Below, one piece after another: positions 42,801 to 52,450 of a stretch of 64,000 bases of DNA. Within the stretch, counting starts at the first letter, position 1. Every line of letters begins with the position of its first letter. Both the position numbers and the translations under genes were made by a program. The notes beneath the pieces are model-generated. The model was not told the origin of the DNA, searched no databases, and saw only the letters and a list, made by a program, of their open reading frames with translations. The DNA is from JANPIX01 sp031425195 (GTDB taxonomy: Bacteria > Pseudomonadota > Alphaproteobacteria > Rhodobacterales > Rhodobacteraceae), in assembly GCA_031425195.1 (NCBI GenBank), contig JANPIX010000018.1, positions 118,706 through 182,705 of the forward strand. The letters run 5' to 3'.

Positions 42801-43883
42801 TCAAAGGCTCAACCCCCCCGCCAGATCGGGCACGTCAAGCGCGCTGAACCCGTAATGGCGCAGCCAGCGCAGGTCGGATTCAAAGAAAGCGCGCAAATCC
42901 GGGATGCCATATTTCAGCATGGCAATCCTGTCGATTCCCATGCCGAAGGCAAAGCCCTGCCAGACTGTCGGGTCGACACCCGCCGCTGCCAGCACCTTTG
43001 GGTGCACCATGCCGGACCCCAGGATTTCCATCCACTTGTCGCCCTGACCCAGTTTCAACTGCCCGCCCACGTTGGAATAGCGGATGTCGACTTCAGCCGA
43101 GGGTTCGGTGAACGGGAAATGCGACGCGCGAAAGCGCAGTTCAACCTCGTCCACCTCAAAGAAAGCGCGGCAGAATTCTTCCAGCACCCATTTCAGGTTG
43201 GCCATTGTGATGTTGCGGTCGACGGCCAGCCCTTCGACCTGATGGAACATCGGCGTATGGGTCTGGTCCATGTCCATGCGGTACACGCGCCCCGGCGCGA
43301 TCACCCGGATTGGCGCGCCCTGCTCCATCAGGGCGCGGATCTGCACGGGGCTTGTGTGGGTGCGCAACACATGCGGGGGCCGGTCGTCGCCTTCGTTGCG
43401 GTGCATGAAGAACGTGTCATGTTCCTGCCGTGCAGGATGGTCGGGCGACATGTTCAGGGCGTCAAAGTTGTACCAATCGGATTCCACCTGCGGCCCTGTG
43501 GCCACCACAAAACCCATGTCGGCGAAAATGGCGGACAGTTCGTCCATCACCTGACTGACAGGGTGGATCGTGCCCTGCGGTCGTGGGCGGCCCGGAAGCG
43601 TTACATCGAGCCATTCGCCCTTCAACCGGGCGTCCAGTGCTGCGTCACCCAAACCGGCTTTTCGCGCGCGCAACGCCGCGTCAATCTCGTCGCGCAGCAC
43701 GTTCAAGGCGGCACCGGCGGATTTGCGGGCGTCGGGGTCCATCTTGCCCAGGGTCGACATCAGGGCGCTGATTTCACCCTTTTTACCGAGGGCAGCGAGA
43801 CGCACAGCTTCGAGCGCGGATTCGTCTGGCGAATTGGCGATGGCCTCGATGTATTTGGTGCGAAGTGTGTCCAGCCCGTCCAT
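42801..43883 (-). CDS. pheS: Phenylalanine--tRNA ligase alpha subunit
   Basis: A 360-aa class II synthetase subunit that activates phenylalanine. An N-terminal coiled coil (MDGLDTLRTKYIEAIAN) precedes the catalytic domain: GTIHPVSQVMDELSAIFADM, LRTHTSPVQIRALM (motif 2 region), DQTHTPMFHQVEGLAVD and the C-terminal WQGFAFGMGIDRIAMLKYGI (motif 3 region). The start at 43883 is the standard N-terminus; in-frame upstream codons are non-conserved. Confidence 0.96.
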   Translation of the reverse strand: MDGLDTLRTKYIEAIANSPDESALEAVRLAALGKKGEISALMSTLGKMDPDARKSAGAALNVLRDEIDAALRARKAGLGDAALDARLKGEWLDVTLPGRPRPQGTIHPVSQVMDELSAIFADMGFVVATGPQVESDWYNFDALNMSPDHPARQEHDTFFMHRNEGDDRPPHVLRTHTSPVQIRALMEQGAPIRVIAPGRVYRMDMDQTHTPMFHQVEGLAVDRNITMANLKWVLEEFCRAFFEVDEVELRFRASHFPFTEPSAEVDIRYSNVGGQLKLGQGDKWMEILGSGMVHPKVLAAAGVDPTVWQGFAFGMGIDRIAMLKYGIPDLRAFFESDLRWLRHYGFSALDVPDLAGGLSL

Positions 43884-44220
43884 TCCGGCCTCCCATGAAA
43901 TCCGGTTGGTGCTAGCGGGACGGGGGGCGGATTGCAAGCGTGGCAGGGTGTGAGATGCCGTGCCGCCGAACTGACGGTCTTTCCAGCCAAAAGGGGGACA
44001 ACGAATCTGCCCGATTCAGGATCATCTTTCGTGTCGGCTGGATTGACCGTGATACGCCGCCAAACGGCCTTTGCCAATGATTTTTGGCGTGTGCTATCCG
44101 GCAATACTTTGTGAATTTATTGTATGTACAAGGCAGGTCACGAACAGTTCGCCAACTTTGACCTTCAAAACAAAAAGCCCCGCCTTTCGGCAGGGCGTTT
44201 CAACAATGTTCGCAGAGCAA
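43884..44220. other. Intergenic region between pheS and rplT
   Basis: About 337 bases. It holds the terminator of the rplT gene at its right end and presumably the pheS promoter at its left. An AT-rich patch lies near 44105-44130. No convincing small gene and no tRNA-like fold was seen. Confidence 0.5.
44171..44200 (-). terminator. Rho-independent terminator after rplT
   Basis: Read on the minus strand, GCCCTGCC-GAAA-GGCGGGGC forms a hairpin with one mismatch, followed by TTTTTG. It begins 20 bases after the rplT stop codon and ends the rpmI-rplT operon. Confidence 0.85.
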
Positions 44221-44586
44221 TCAGGCCGTGGCGGCGGCTTTTGCCTGTGCTGCAATCGCATTGAACGCTTCGGGTTCGTGCACGGCCAGATCGGCCAGAA
44301 CCTTGCGGTCAACTTCGATCCCGGCTTTGGCAAGCCCGTGGATCAGACGCGAATAAGTGAATTCGGCGTCAAACAGGCGAACGGCCGCGTTGATCCGCTG
44401 AATCCACAGGGCACGGAAATTCCGCTTGCGGGTCTTGCGGTCACGGGTGGCATACTGGTTGGCCTTGTCGACAGCCTGCGTGGCCGTCTTGAAGTTGGTG
44501 GAGCGGGCGGCGTAATAGCCAGCCGCCGCCTTGATCACCTTGCGGTGACGGGCGTGCGTTACAACGCCGGATTTGACGCGGGACAT
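44221..44586 (-). CDS. rplT: Large ribosomal subunit protein bL20
   Basis: A 121-aa, strongly basic protein with MSRVKSGVVTHARHRKVIKA and RKRNFRALWIQRINAAVR, the bL20 signature. It binds 23S rRNA early in 50S assembly. Twelve bases downstream of rpmI, same transcript. An Ala-rich C-terminal tail is normal for alphaproteobacteria. Confidence 0.97.
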   Translation of the reverse strand: MSRVKSGVVTHARHRKVIKAAAGYYAARSTNFKTATQAVDKANQYATRDRKTRKRNFRALWIQRINAAVRLFDAEFTYSRLIHGLAKAGIEVDRKVLADLAVHEPEAFNAIAAQAKAAATA

Positions 44587-44598
44587 CTGCTGCTCTCC

Positions 44599-44799
44599 TT
44601 ACCGGTCGTAGGGCATGTATTTCTTGACGATCTTCGCGTCGGAAGCACTCAGGAGCATTGTCCCGGTTGCGTCGCGAATGAATTTCGTCGTGCGTTTGAT
44701 CATGCCGTGGCGTTTTCCGGCGACGCCGGCTTTCACCCGACCGGAAGCTGTAAAGCTGAAACGCTTCTTGGCTGCCGACTTGGTCTTCATCTTGGGCAT
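44599..44799 (-). CDS. rpmI: Large ribosomal subunit protein bL35
   Basis: A 66-aa basic protein, MPKMKTKSAAKKRFSFTASG, then RHGMIKRTTKFIRD. The start at 44799 was chosen because GGAG lies six bases upstream and the family N-terminus begins MPKMKT. First gene of the rpmI-rplT operon; infC is not next to it here. Confidence 0.96.
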   Translation of the reverse strand: MPKMKTKSAAKKRFSFTASGRVKAGVAGKRHGMIKRTTKFIRDATGTMLLSASDAKIVKKYMPYDR

Positions 44800-44919
44800 T
44801 TCCATCTCCGTGGTTTCAGGTGCGGCTCGGCATGCCACGTCGGCCGGCCACACGGGTATTGAAGGGGGTCGTATAGGCGGGTGCCACTGGTCGCGCAAGA
44901 GGGAAAAGCGGCGTCCGGC

Positions 44920-45144
44920 CTAGCCGAGATAGCGGCCGATCACGCGGACGAACACGTCGGGAATTTCTTCCCAGCCATATCCGCCCGGTGTTTTTGTATT
45001 GGCATAGATCAGAAACAGGATGCCCCCGAACAACAGGATTGCGGCGGCCCGGGGGGCGGTGCCATGGGTGTAATGTTGCAGCAAGGTCGGAAATGCCAGC
45101 AGCGTCATCACAATCCCGATCACGAGCGAAAGATCTGCGTCCAC
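44920..45144 (-). CDS. Small membrane protein of unknown function
   Basis: A 74-aa protein with two hydrophobic segments (SLVIGIVMTLLAFPTLL; RAAAILLFGGILFLIYANT) and a C-terminal polar tail (GWEEIPDVFVRVIGRYLG). It starts with GTG at 45144, preceded by a GGGGGGAA tract. It lies 42 bases downstream of pyk on the same strand and could be co-transcribed. No family known to me. Confidence 0.65.
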   Translation of the reverse strand: MDADLSLVIGIVMTLLAFPTLLQHYTHGTAPRAAAILLFGGILFLIYANTKTPGGYGWEEIPDVFVRVIGRYLG

Positions 45145-45186
45145 ACGTTCCCCCCGGTTGACCCTGTCTGTTTCCCCTAGGGTACC

Positions 45187-46632
45187 CTATTCAGTCTCGG
45201 ACCGTGAAATCAATCGTTCATCGCAAGGTGCCACCCGCAGAATGTTGGTGGTGCCCTGCACGTTAAAGGGGACGCCGGCGGTCAGCACGATGTTGTCCGT
45301 CTCGGTGGCAAAGCCTTCTTGCAGGGCGGCACGAATGGCCGCGATCACGGCACCTTTGAAGCGGTCCTGCGGGGCCACGATCACACAGTGGGTTCCCCAT
45401 GTCAGGCACATGCGGCGTGCTGATTCGATCAGCGGCGTCAGGGCCAGAATGGGAACGCGGGGCCGTTCGCGTGCAACAAGGCTGACTGTGGTGCCGGTCT
45501 GGGAAAAGCAGGCAATGACCTTGATGTTCGTCGTTTCGGCAATTTCGCGGGCGGCGGCCACGATACCATCGGCGATGGTTTCGCGCTTGGCTGTCCGGCT
45601 TGCCTCGATCACCTGACGGTAGGTCGGGTCACTTTCGACGGACAGGGCGACGTTGTGCATCGTCGTTACAGCTTCGATCGGGTAGGCCCCGGCTGCGGAT
45701 TCTGCGGACAGCATCACGGCGTCCGCGCCTTCATAAATCGCAGTTGCGACGTCAGACACCTCGGCGCGGGTCGGAACCGGGCTTTCGATCATCGATTCCA
45801 GCATCTGGGTCGCCACGATCACCGGTTTTGCCGCAGCACGCGCGCCGCGAACCAGACGTTTCTGGATCGGCGGCACGGAATGGACGGGCAGTTCCACACC
45901 CAGATCGCCGCGCGCAACCATGATGCCGTCTGATACGGCGAGAATGGCATCATAGGCTTTGACCGCCGCAGGCTTTTCGATCTTGGACAGAATTGCAGCC
46001 CGGCCACGGGCCAGATCACGCGCTTCGGTCACGTCTTCTGGCCGTTGAACGAACGACAGCGCAAGCCAGTCGATGCCCAGTTCGCACGCAAATTCCAGAT
46101 CCTTGCGGTCTTTCGCCGACAGGGCGGCGACAGGCAGCACCACATCCGGCACGTTCACGCCCTTGCGGTTGGAAATCGTGCCGCCCACGGTGACAGTGCA
46201 ATTCGCGAAATCCTTGCCACAGTCGTTGACCTGCAGGCGGATCTTGCCATCGTTGACCAAAAGTGCCGAACCGGGTTCAAGGGCCGCAAAAATCTCGGGG
46301 TGGGGCAGGTTCACGCGGTGGATCGTGCCGGGTGTCGGATCCAGATCCATCCGGAACGCGGCACCTTCGGTCAGTTCTTCGGAAGGGTTGGCAAAGGTAC
46401 CGACGCGTAGTTTGGGGCCCTGAAGGTCGGCGAGGATGGAAATCGGGCGTCCCGTGTCCGTTTCGACCTGTCGGATGATCTTGTGCCGCGCGGCAATATC
46501 TTCGTGGGTGCCATGGCTCATGTTCAGGCGGAACACATCGGCCCCGGCTTCGAACAGCGCGCGGATCATTTCATAGGTGCTGGATGCGGGGCCAAGCGTG
46601 GCCACGATTTTCACATTGCGAAGGCGTCTCAT
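45187..46632 (-). CDS. pyk: Pyruvate kinase
   Basis: A 481-aa glycolytic enzyme converting phosphoenolpyruvate and ADP to pyruvate and ATP. NVKIVATLGPASSTYEMIRA starts the barrel. DVFRLNMSHGTHED, ILADLQGPKLRVG, the catalytic AILSKIEKPAAVKAYDAIL, MVARGDLGVELP and TQMLESMIESPVPTRAEVSD are all intact. The C-terminal allosteric domain has IACFSQTGTTVSLVA. A 12-bp palindrome (TAGGGTACCCTA) spans its stop codon. Confidence 0.96.
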   Translation of the reverse strand: MRRLRNVKIVATLGPASSTYEMIRALFEAGADVFRLNMSHGTHEDIAARHKIIRQVETDTGRPISILADLQGPKLRVGTFANPSEELTEGAAFRMDLDPTPGTIHRVNLPHPEIFAALEPGSALLVNDGKIRLQVNDCGKDFANCTVTVGGTISNRKGVNVPDVVLPVAALSAKDRKDLEFACELGIDWLALSFVQRPEDVTEARDLARGRAAILSKIEKPAAVKAYDAILAVSDGIMVARGDLGVELPVHSVPPIQKRLVRGARAAAKPVIVATQMLESMIESPVPTRAEVSDVATAIYEGADAVMLSAESAAGAYPIEAVTTMHNVALSVESDPTYRQVIEASRTAKRETIADGIVAAAREIAETTNIKVIACFSQTGTTVSLVARERPRVPILALTPLIESARRMCLTWGTHCVIVAPQDRFKGAVIAAIRAALQEGFATETDNIVLTAGVPFNVQGTTNILRVAPCDERLISRSETE

Positions 46633-46856
46633 GCTGCCCTGTCCCCTTGGTTCTGTTGCCGCGCGTTATGGCGGAATTCGCGGCAACGGGCAACGCATGG
46701 ATTTGGTAGCGCAAACGAATGACGCGCAGATTACGCCGATTTTCCGGGCGCATGACAGGAACTGCATGAAAAACGGGCTTTGTTTGGTGATTTGGGCGGG
46801 TGCCGGGTTTTCTTTCGCCCCAGCTTTGGTACACGAAGGCGAACATTGGAATTGCC

Positions 46857-47603
46857 ATGCCAGACGCCGCCTTTGAGATTATTGGCCAGGATCGTGACAG
46901 TCGCTGGTTGATCACCTGTGACCATGCAACGAACCGGGTGCCCGACTGGGTGGGTGGGGGCGATCTGGGCATTTGTGCGGCCGACATGCAGCGGCATATC
47001 GCGTTCGATCCGGGGGCCGCAGGCGTGACGCGCGCCTTGGCCGAGGTGCTGGGATGCGCGGCCATCCTGTCTGATTTTTCCCGCCTCGTCATTGATGCCA
47101 ACCGGGCAGAGGATGATCCGACACTGGTGATGAAGCTGTATGACGGGACGATCATTCCGGCCAATCGGCATGTCGGCCCGGATGAAATCGAACGGCGTCT
47201 GGACAGGCTTTACCGGCCTTATCATGCCGCGTTCGCAGGGATGGCGGCGCGGCGGCCCGACACCGTGATTGTCGCCGTGCACAGCTTTACCCCCTGTCTG
47301 CGCGGGCGCAGTCCAAGGCCTTGGCACATCGGTATACTGCACAGCCATCTGGACGGTCGGCTTTCCAACGCGCTGATCCGGCGGCTGAACGAGGGAGGGG
47401 ATTTGTGCGTGGGCGACAATGAACCCTATTCGGGGCATCTGCCGGGCGATTCGATCGACCGGCACGGGTTGCAGGCGGGCAGGCAGAATACGCTGATCGA
47501 GATCAGGAATGATCTGATCGCCGATCCGGCAGCGCAGGCAGACTGGGCCGCGCGCCTTGCGCCGGTTCTGGCCGCCGCACTGTCGGACGCGGAACGCGCC
47601 TAA
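46857..47603 (+). CDS. N-formylglutamate amidohydrolase family protein
   Basis: A 248-aa protein of the FGase family, related to zinc carboxypeptidase-like amidohydrolases. WLITCDHATNRVPD carries the first metal-binding His, DFSRLVIDANRAEDD is the family's RxxxDxNR motif, and VHSFTPCLRGRSPRPWHIGI and RQNTLIEIRND follow. Actual substrate may be N-formylglutamate or another N-acyl amino acid. The start at 46857 is where similarity begins, after TTGGA. Its TAA overlaps the azlD stop (convergent). Confidence 0.85.
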   Translation: MPDAAFEIIGQDRDSRWLITCDHATNRVPDWVGGGDLGICAADMQRHIAFDPGAAGVTRALAEVLGCAAILSDFSRLVIDANRAEDDPTLVMKLYDGTIIPANRHVGPDEIERRLDRLYRPYHAAFAGMAARRPDTVIVAVHSFTPCLRGRSPRPWHIGILHSHLDGRLSNALIRRLNEGGDLCVGDNEPYSGHLPGDSIDRHGLQAGRQNTLIEIRNDLIADPAAQADWAARLAPVLAAALSDAERA

Positions 47604-47896
47604 AGGCCCAGACTGCGCAAAAGGGCCACGATTGCGACACCGGCCAGCGCTGCGATCAGATCATTGCCGATCAGGAAGGTCAGTGCCACAACCGACCCAA
47701 GCGCCATGGCATCCGCCAGGGTTCCATTGACAACCGCCAAAGCGGTGATGCCCGCCATCACCGACAAAGGCGTGGCTCGCAGCGCACTTTCCAGCCGGGC
47801 TGACTGTGGAAGGAAGCTGACGACGAGGTAACCTGCAGCACGGCAGGCAAACGCCGCCGCCGCCATGATCAGAAGCATTGTTGTGAAGGATGGCAT
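47600..47896 (-). CDS. azlD: AzlD-family branched-chain amino acid export subunit
   Basis: A 98-aa membrane protein with three to four helices: TMLLIMAAAAFACRAAGYLV, TPLSVMAGITALAVVNG and AVIALTFLIGND-like LVVALTFLIGNDLIAALAG. It follows the azlC stop after one base. AzlC and AzlD together form a LIV-E-type exporter of branched-chain amino acids or analogues. Confidence 0.85.
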   Translation of the reverse strand: MPSFTTMLLIMAAAAFACRAAGYLVVSFLPQSARLESALRATPLSVMAGITALAVVNGTLADAMALGSVVALTFLIGNDLIAALAGVAIVALLRSLGL

Positions 47897-47897
47897 G

Positions 47898-48599
47898 TCA
47901 AACCCCGCCTGAGGGTCGCCATAAGGCGGCAGCAAGGACGGCACCCGCCAGTCCTGCGGCAATGATGGCCCAACCCGCCCCGGCGACCTGCCCGACGGCC
48001 AGTGCTACGCCGGCCCCTGCAATGACGGGCAGCAAAGAGGCGCGGGTTTTCATCATCGCAGCCATCATGGCGGCGGCAAAGGCGGGCAGCATCAGATCGA
48101 CACCCAGTGTGTGCGGACTTGGCAGCATGGAGCCGGAGGTCAGTCCCACCGCCGTCCCCACCAGCCAGCCCGCAAACATTGGCACGCCCGACCCGGCAAG
48201 ATAGGCGCGGTCCTGTTCGCCGGATTGAATAGCCTTCATCGTGAAGATCCAGTTAGCGTCGCCCAACAGAAGCAGACTGCCATAGGCCTTCAGTGGCGTG
48301 GTTTGCCCCAGCCAGGGCCGCAGCGCCGCGCCGAACAGGATATAGCGTGCGTTGATCACCATGATTGTCGCGGCAAGCGTTGTCAGCGTCATCTGCCCGG
48401 TCTGCATCAGGTTCAGCGCGGCAAGCTGCGCAGATCCGGAATAGACCGCCGCACTCATCGCCAGGGCCTGACCCAAGGACAGCAGGGCCTGACTCGCCAC
48501 AAGCCCGAAGGCAAGGCCGTAGACAAGGATGCTCAGCCCAAGGGGCACGCCATCACGTGCGCCGCGCCAGAAGCCGTGCAGGGTAAAGGGCGCGGTCAT
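47898..48599 (-). CDS. azlC: AzlC-family branched-chain amino acid exporter
   Basis: A 233-aa inner-membrane protein. FWRGARDGVPLGLSILVYGL, MSAAVYSGSAQLAALNLM and INARYILFGAALRPWL are AzlC landmarks, with about seven hydrophobic segments. It precedes azlD and lies six bases downstream of the D-amino-acid transaminase-like gene, so the three may form an operon. Confidence 0.87.
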   Translation of the reverse strand: MTAPFTLHGFWRGARDGVPLGLSILVYGLAFGLVASQALLSLGQALAMSAAVYSGSAQLAALNLMQTGQMTLTTLAATIMVINARYILFGAALRPWLGQTTPLKAYGSLLLLGDANWIFTMKAIQSGEQDRAYLAGSGVPMFAGWLVGTAVGLTSGSMLPSPHTLGVDLMLPAFAAAMMAAMMKTRASLLPVIAGAGVALAVGQVAGAGWAIIAAGLAGAVLAAALWRPSGGV

Positions 48600-48605
48600 G
48601 GGCGG

Positions 48606-49469
48606 TCAGACCGCCGCTTTGCGCATTTCCTCGATGTAAATGGCGCGCAGGCGTGTAGCGACGGGGCCGGGGACGCCCGTGCCGATCTTGACGCCGTCGA
48701 TTTCGACGACTGGCATGACAAAGATGCTGGCCGCGGTTGAAAACGCCTCATCCGCCGACTGCGCCTCGTCCAGGGTGAAGGGGCGTTCTTCAACTTCCAT
48801 CTGCACTTCGGCGGCAAAGCGCAGCACGGCCACGCGGGTGATCCCATGCAGGATGTCATTCGAAAGCTGCCGCGTGATGATGCGGTTGCCCTTCACGATA
48901 TAGGCGTTGTTCGATGTGCCTTCGGTGATCATCCCGTCCTGCACCATCCAACTGTCGTCGACGCCCGCCTTCTTTGCCATCATCTTGGCCATCGACGGAT
49001 ACAAAAGCTGTGTCGTCTTGATGTCGCGGCGGCCCCAGCGGATGTCGGGCACGGATATCACCCGAAAGCCGGTCTTGGCGGCGGGGGCGTCTGCAAGGTT
49101 GGGCACGTTCTGTGTGAACGCAACCACAGTGGACGGGGTTGTTTCCGGATCAGGAAAGACGAAACTGCGATCCCCCGGATTGCCGCGCGTGACCTGCAGG
49201 TAGATCATGCCTTCGGTGATGCCGTTGCGGGCCACCAGTTCCTGAAACACTGTCGTCAGATCATCGTCGGAGATGGGCGAGGCGATATCAAGTTCGCGCA
49301 GCGAACGGGCAAGGCGGGTGGCATGGCCGGGGAAGTCAATCAGCTTGCCATCCAGCACCGAGGTCACCTCATAGACGCCGTCCGCCATCAGGAACCCGCG
49401 ATCAAAGACGGATACCTTGGCGTCAGCTTCGGGGACATAGTCGCCGTTCACGTAAACGATGCGGGTCAT
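48606..49469 (-). CDS. Class IV aminotransferase, D-amino-acid transaminase-like
   Basis: A 287-aa PLP enzyme of the branched-chain/D-amino-acid transaminase fold. DRGFLMADGVYEVTSVLDG, YLQVTRGNPGDRSFVFP, RWGRRDIKTTQLLYPSMAKM (PLP-binding Lys in DIK) and GMITEGTSNNAYIVKGNRII fit the D-alanine aminotransferase group better than IlvE. The start at 49469 is the family N-terminus (MTRIVYVNGDYVPE), with AAGGA upstream. It may link to the azl exporter downstream through amino-acid balance. Confidence 0.85.
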   Translation of the reverse strand: MTRIVYVNGDYVPEADAKVSVFDRGFLMADGVYEVTSVLDGKLIDFPGHATRLARSLRELDIASPISDDDLTTVFQELVARNGITEGMIYLQVTRGNPGDRSFVFPDPETTPSTVVAFTQNVPNLADAPAAKTGFRVISVPDIRWGRRDIKTTQLLYPSMAKMMAKKAGVDDSWMVQDGMITEGTSNNAYIVKGNRIITRQLSNDILHGITRVAVLRFAAEVQMEVEERPFTLDEAQSADEAFSTAASIFVMPVVEIDGVKIGTGVPGPVATRLRAIYIEEMRKAAV

Positions 49470-49652
49470 CAGGCATTTCCTTTTGGCATTGAAGGCTGGC
49501 CTTTCGGCAATGAAGGCTGGCGTTGTGATCAACCACCCGACAGACGGCGTCAAGGCATGGGGTGCTGTTTGGCGGTTTCGCCGGGCCCATCAACATTGCA
49601 TCCGCCCCCCTTTCTGGCCATATAGAAGGCCATCCCGCACCGGAGTGATGCC

Positions 49653-50612
<960 letters not shown>

Positions 50613-50634
50613 TGGGTGCCGCGGCGGCTTTGGC

Positions 50635-51135
50635 ATGAGGGCTGCCTGGGCGTTGATTTGGTTGGTGCTGGCCAGCCCAGCCTGTGCGCAAGGCACGCTG
50701 GAAGGGCGGGTCGTGACGTTCAGCGTTCTGACTTATGACGATCCGGATCGCCCGATCTTTGTCGGGCAGGGGCAAACGGTTCAGGTAGGCCAGGGGGTTG
50801 AATTCGGCTTGCAGACCGAAGGCGCGCAGAACGGCGTCGACGTCGCGCCGGTTTCCGTCGACATCGGGCCGACCCGCGTCGAGGTGCGGTTTGACCAAGG
50901 CATCGGCGGACAGTTGTTGACCGCCCGTTTCAACGGATATGTGCTTCGCTTTGAAGGCGACTGTGCGTTGTTTGCAGGGGTCAGAATTGATGGCCCCAAC
51001 ACGACGATCCCGCTTGCGCCAGATGACATTACAACCGACCGGGGGGCCTTGTTCATCAACGTGTCCGGGTTGCTGTTTGACAACCAAAGCCGCTTTGCGT
51101 TGGAGGTTGAGGTTGCGGATTGCCCGGTTTCGTGA
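50635..51135 (+). CDS. Secreted protein of unknown function
   Basis: A 166-aa protein with a clear signal peptide (MRAAWALIWLVLASPACAQG). The mature part is predicted beta-rich: VVTFSVLTYDDPDRPIFVGQ, VEFGLQTEGAQNGVDVAPVS and ADGALF-like DRGALFINVSGLLFDNQSRF. Two Cys, in RFEGDCALF and EVADCPVS, may form a disulfide. It follows accA by 22 bases on the same strand. No family recognised. Confidence 0.75.
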   Translation: MRAAWALIWLVLASPACAQGTLEGRVVTFSVLTYDDPDRPIFVGQGQTVQVGQGVEFGLQTEGAQNGVDVAPVSVDIGPTRVEVRFDQGIGGQLLTARFNGYVLRFEGDCALFAGVRIDGPNTTIPLAPDDITTDRGALFINVSGLLFDNQSRFALEVEVADCPVS

Positions 51136-51148
51136 GCGGGCAGTCCTG

Positions 51149-51514
51149 TCACATGGTCCGTCTGACCAACCGATGTTTAAACCACAGCAACAATTCATCA
51201 AACCCGATTGCACCGCTGGCTACGCCGACGACCAGATCATCGATGGGTTCGTGATCGGGTATGGTCAGCACGTAACCACTGCGATCAAGCAGGACTTCAA
51301 CCAAAAGCCAAGCTGTTCGTTTGTTGCCATCCACAAAACCATGATTGCCAACAACACTGTGCAGTATAGCCGCCGCTTTACTGGCTATTCTAGGATGATA
51401 TCCGGAGTAGGGGCGCGCCAAGGCCGGCTCGATCAGGTGAAGGCTGTTGACGCCGCCGCGTCCGCCATAGGTCAAAGCCTCGTCATGCGCCGTAAACGCA
51501 TCTGCCAAGGTCAA
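51149..51514 (-). CDS. Doc/Fic-fold toxin of a putative toxin-antitoxin pair
   Basis: A 121-aa protein of the death-on-curing family. The Fic motif is HGFVDGNKRTA (residues 58-68); the phage P1 Doc protein uses this fold to phosphorylate EF-Tu, whereas true Fic enzymes AMPylate. Doc-like features are SGYHPRIASKAAAILHSVVG and AWLLVEVLLDRSGY. No ATG or GTG exists between the in-frame stop upstream and the domain, so translation must begin at TTG 51514 (or TTG 51508). It lies 13 bases after the small upstream gene. Confidence 0.82.
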   Translation of the reverse strand: MTLADAFTAHDEALTYGGRGGVNSLHLIEPALARPYSGYHPRIASKAAAILHSVVGNHGFVDGNKRTAWLLVEVLLDRSGYVLTIPDHEPIDDLVVGVASGAIGFDELLLWFKHRLVRRTM

Positions 51515-51527
51515 TCGGTAGTGCCGT

Positions 51528-51722
51528 CTAGCGATCCGACAAACGCTTCAGTGCTGCACTGCGCTTTGTCGAAGCCTCCTTCACGGCTGCCTCAGATTTA
51601 GCGCTGGCCCTGCTCGTCCCCTTGGTAGTCTGAACCATGGTGAAGCGACCTGTTTGTTCGTCTCGCAGCACGAAGCCGCCTTTCATCGACGAATCCTCAT
51701 GGTTTTTCGAAGTCGTTCCCAT
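51528..51722 (-). CDS. Putative antitoxin partner of the Doc-like toxin
   Basis: A 64-aa basic protein starting MGTTSKNHEDSSMKGGFVLR. The middle has FVLRDEQTGRFTMVQ, and the C-terminal half is Lys/Ser/Ala/Arg-rich and helical. Small size, location directly upstream of the toxin gene on the same strand and its basic nature fit an antitoxin, though it is unlike Phd by eye. The frame remains open further upstream, but the region before 51722 looks non-coding. Confidence 0.6.
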   Translation of the reverse strand: MGTTSKNHEDSSMKGGFVLRDEQTGRFTMVQTTKGTSRASAKSEAAVKEASTKRSAALKRLSDR

Positions 51723-51844
51723 TTTGAAACCTGCATCGTGAACTGGCGGCACGCCTATAGAACATAAATGTGGCTGGTTTAGAAATGCAAAGTTCGATCG
51801 TTCAAGTTTTTGATTTGTCGGGTGCGGTAGGTCAAACGTGCCCC

Positions 51845-52450
51845 CTACCACATCGTCCCTGCTGCTCTGCTCGGCCATGCCGCGTCATAGGTTGCACCAT
51901 CTATTTCGCCTTCAGTGATCTCTCGCAGCATGTCGCCCACAGTTGGCAGGTTGGCCGACAGGTCAACGCCGGACCAGACGCCAGCCCGGATCATGGCGCG
52001 TGCGCATTGGGAATACACTTCGGCAATGGTCACGATGATCACGCTGCGGGGCTGTTTCGCGTTCTTGGCAAAGCTGGCGCAGGTGTCTGGATCGTCGGTG
52101 ACAAAGGCCGTGCCATTGACGCGGATGATGGTGTTGGACCCCTGAACCAGAAACATCAGGCTGACCCGTCCATCGCGCACGATGTTGCGCAGGCTATCGA
52201 GCCGTTCGTTTCCCTGCCAGTCGGGAAGGGCCAGCCTGCGCGCGTCCAATATGCGCACCACCGGCCCTTCGTCGCCGCGCGGCGAGGCATCGGTGCCTTC
52301 GGGGCCGACTGTCGACAGGATGCAGAACCGCGACCGCTCCAGATAGGTGCGGTAGCCGGCAGTCAGGGCAGGCGTGACCTTGACCGTCGAAGCCAGCCCC
52401 GGCGTTCCGTAGTGGGCGTGCAGCGCGTCAAGCGTTTCTATCCGGTTCAT
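51845..52450 (-). CDS. Pyridoxamine 5'-phosphate oxidase-like flavin-binding protein
   Basis: A 201-aa PNPOx-fold protein. Its core is ERSRFCILSTVGPEGTDASP, then RGDEGPVVRILDARRLALPD; NIVRDGRVSLMFLVQGSNTI; and RVNGTAFVTDD. This matches FMN-binding members of the MSMEG_1061 type. The C-terminal SQCARAMIRAGVW is characteristic of that subgroup. The reaction is unknown; reduction with F420 or FMN has been suggested for relatives. ATGA overlap with the TfoX-like gene. Confidence 0.82.
   Translation of the reverse strand: MNRIETLDALHAHYGTPGLASTVKVTPALTAGYRTYLERSRFCILSTVGPEGTDASPRGDEGPVVRILDARRLALPDWQGNERLDSLRNIVRDGRVSLMFLVQGSNTIIRVNGTAFVTDDPDTCASFAKNAKQPRSVIIVTIAEVYSQCARAMIRAGVWSGVDLSANLPTVGDMLREITEGEIDGATYDAAWPSRAAGTMW

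Noticed and set aside
43884..44220. Possible tRNA or small RNA between pheS and rplT
   Set aside because: No cloverleaf-compatible sequence or CCA-like end was found; only the rplT terminator is structured.
49490..49521. Direct repeat of TGAAGGCTGGC (21-base period) upstream of the transaminase gene
   Set aside because: Only two short copies; likely local slippage with no clear regulatory meaning.
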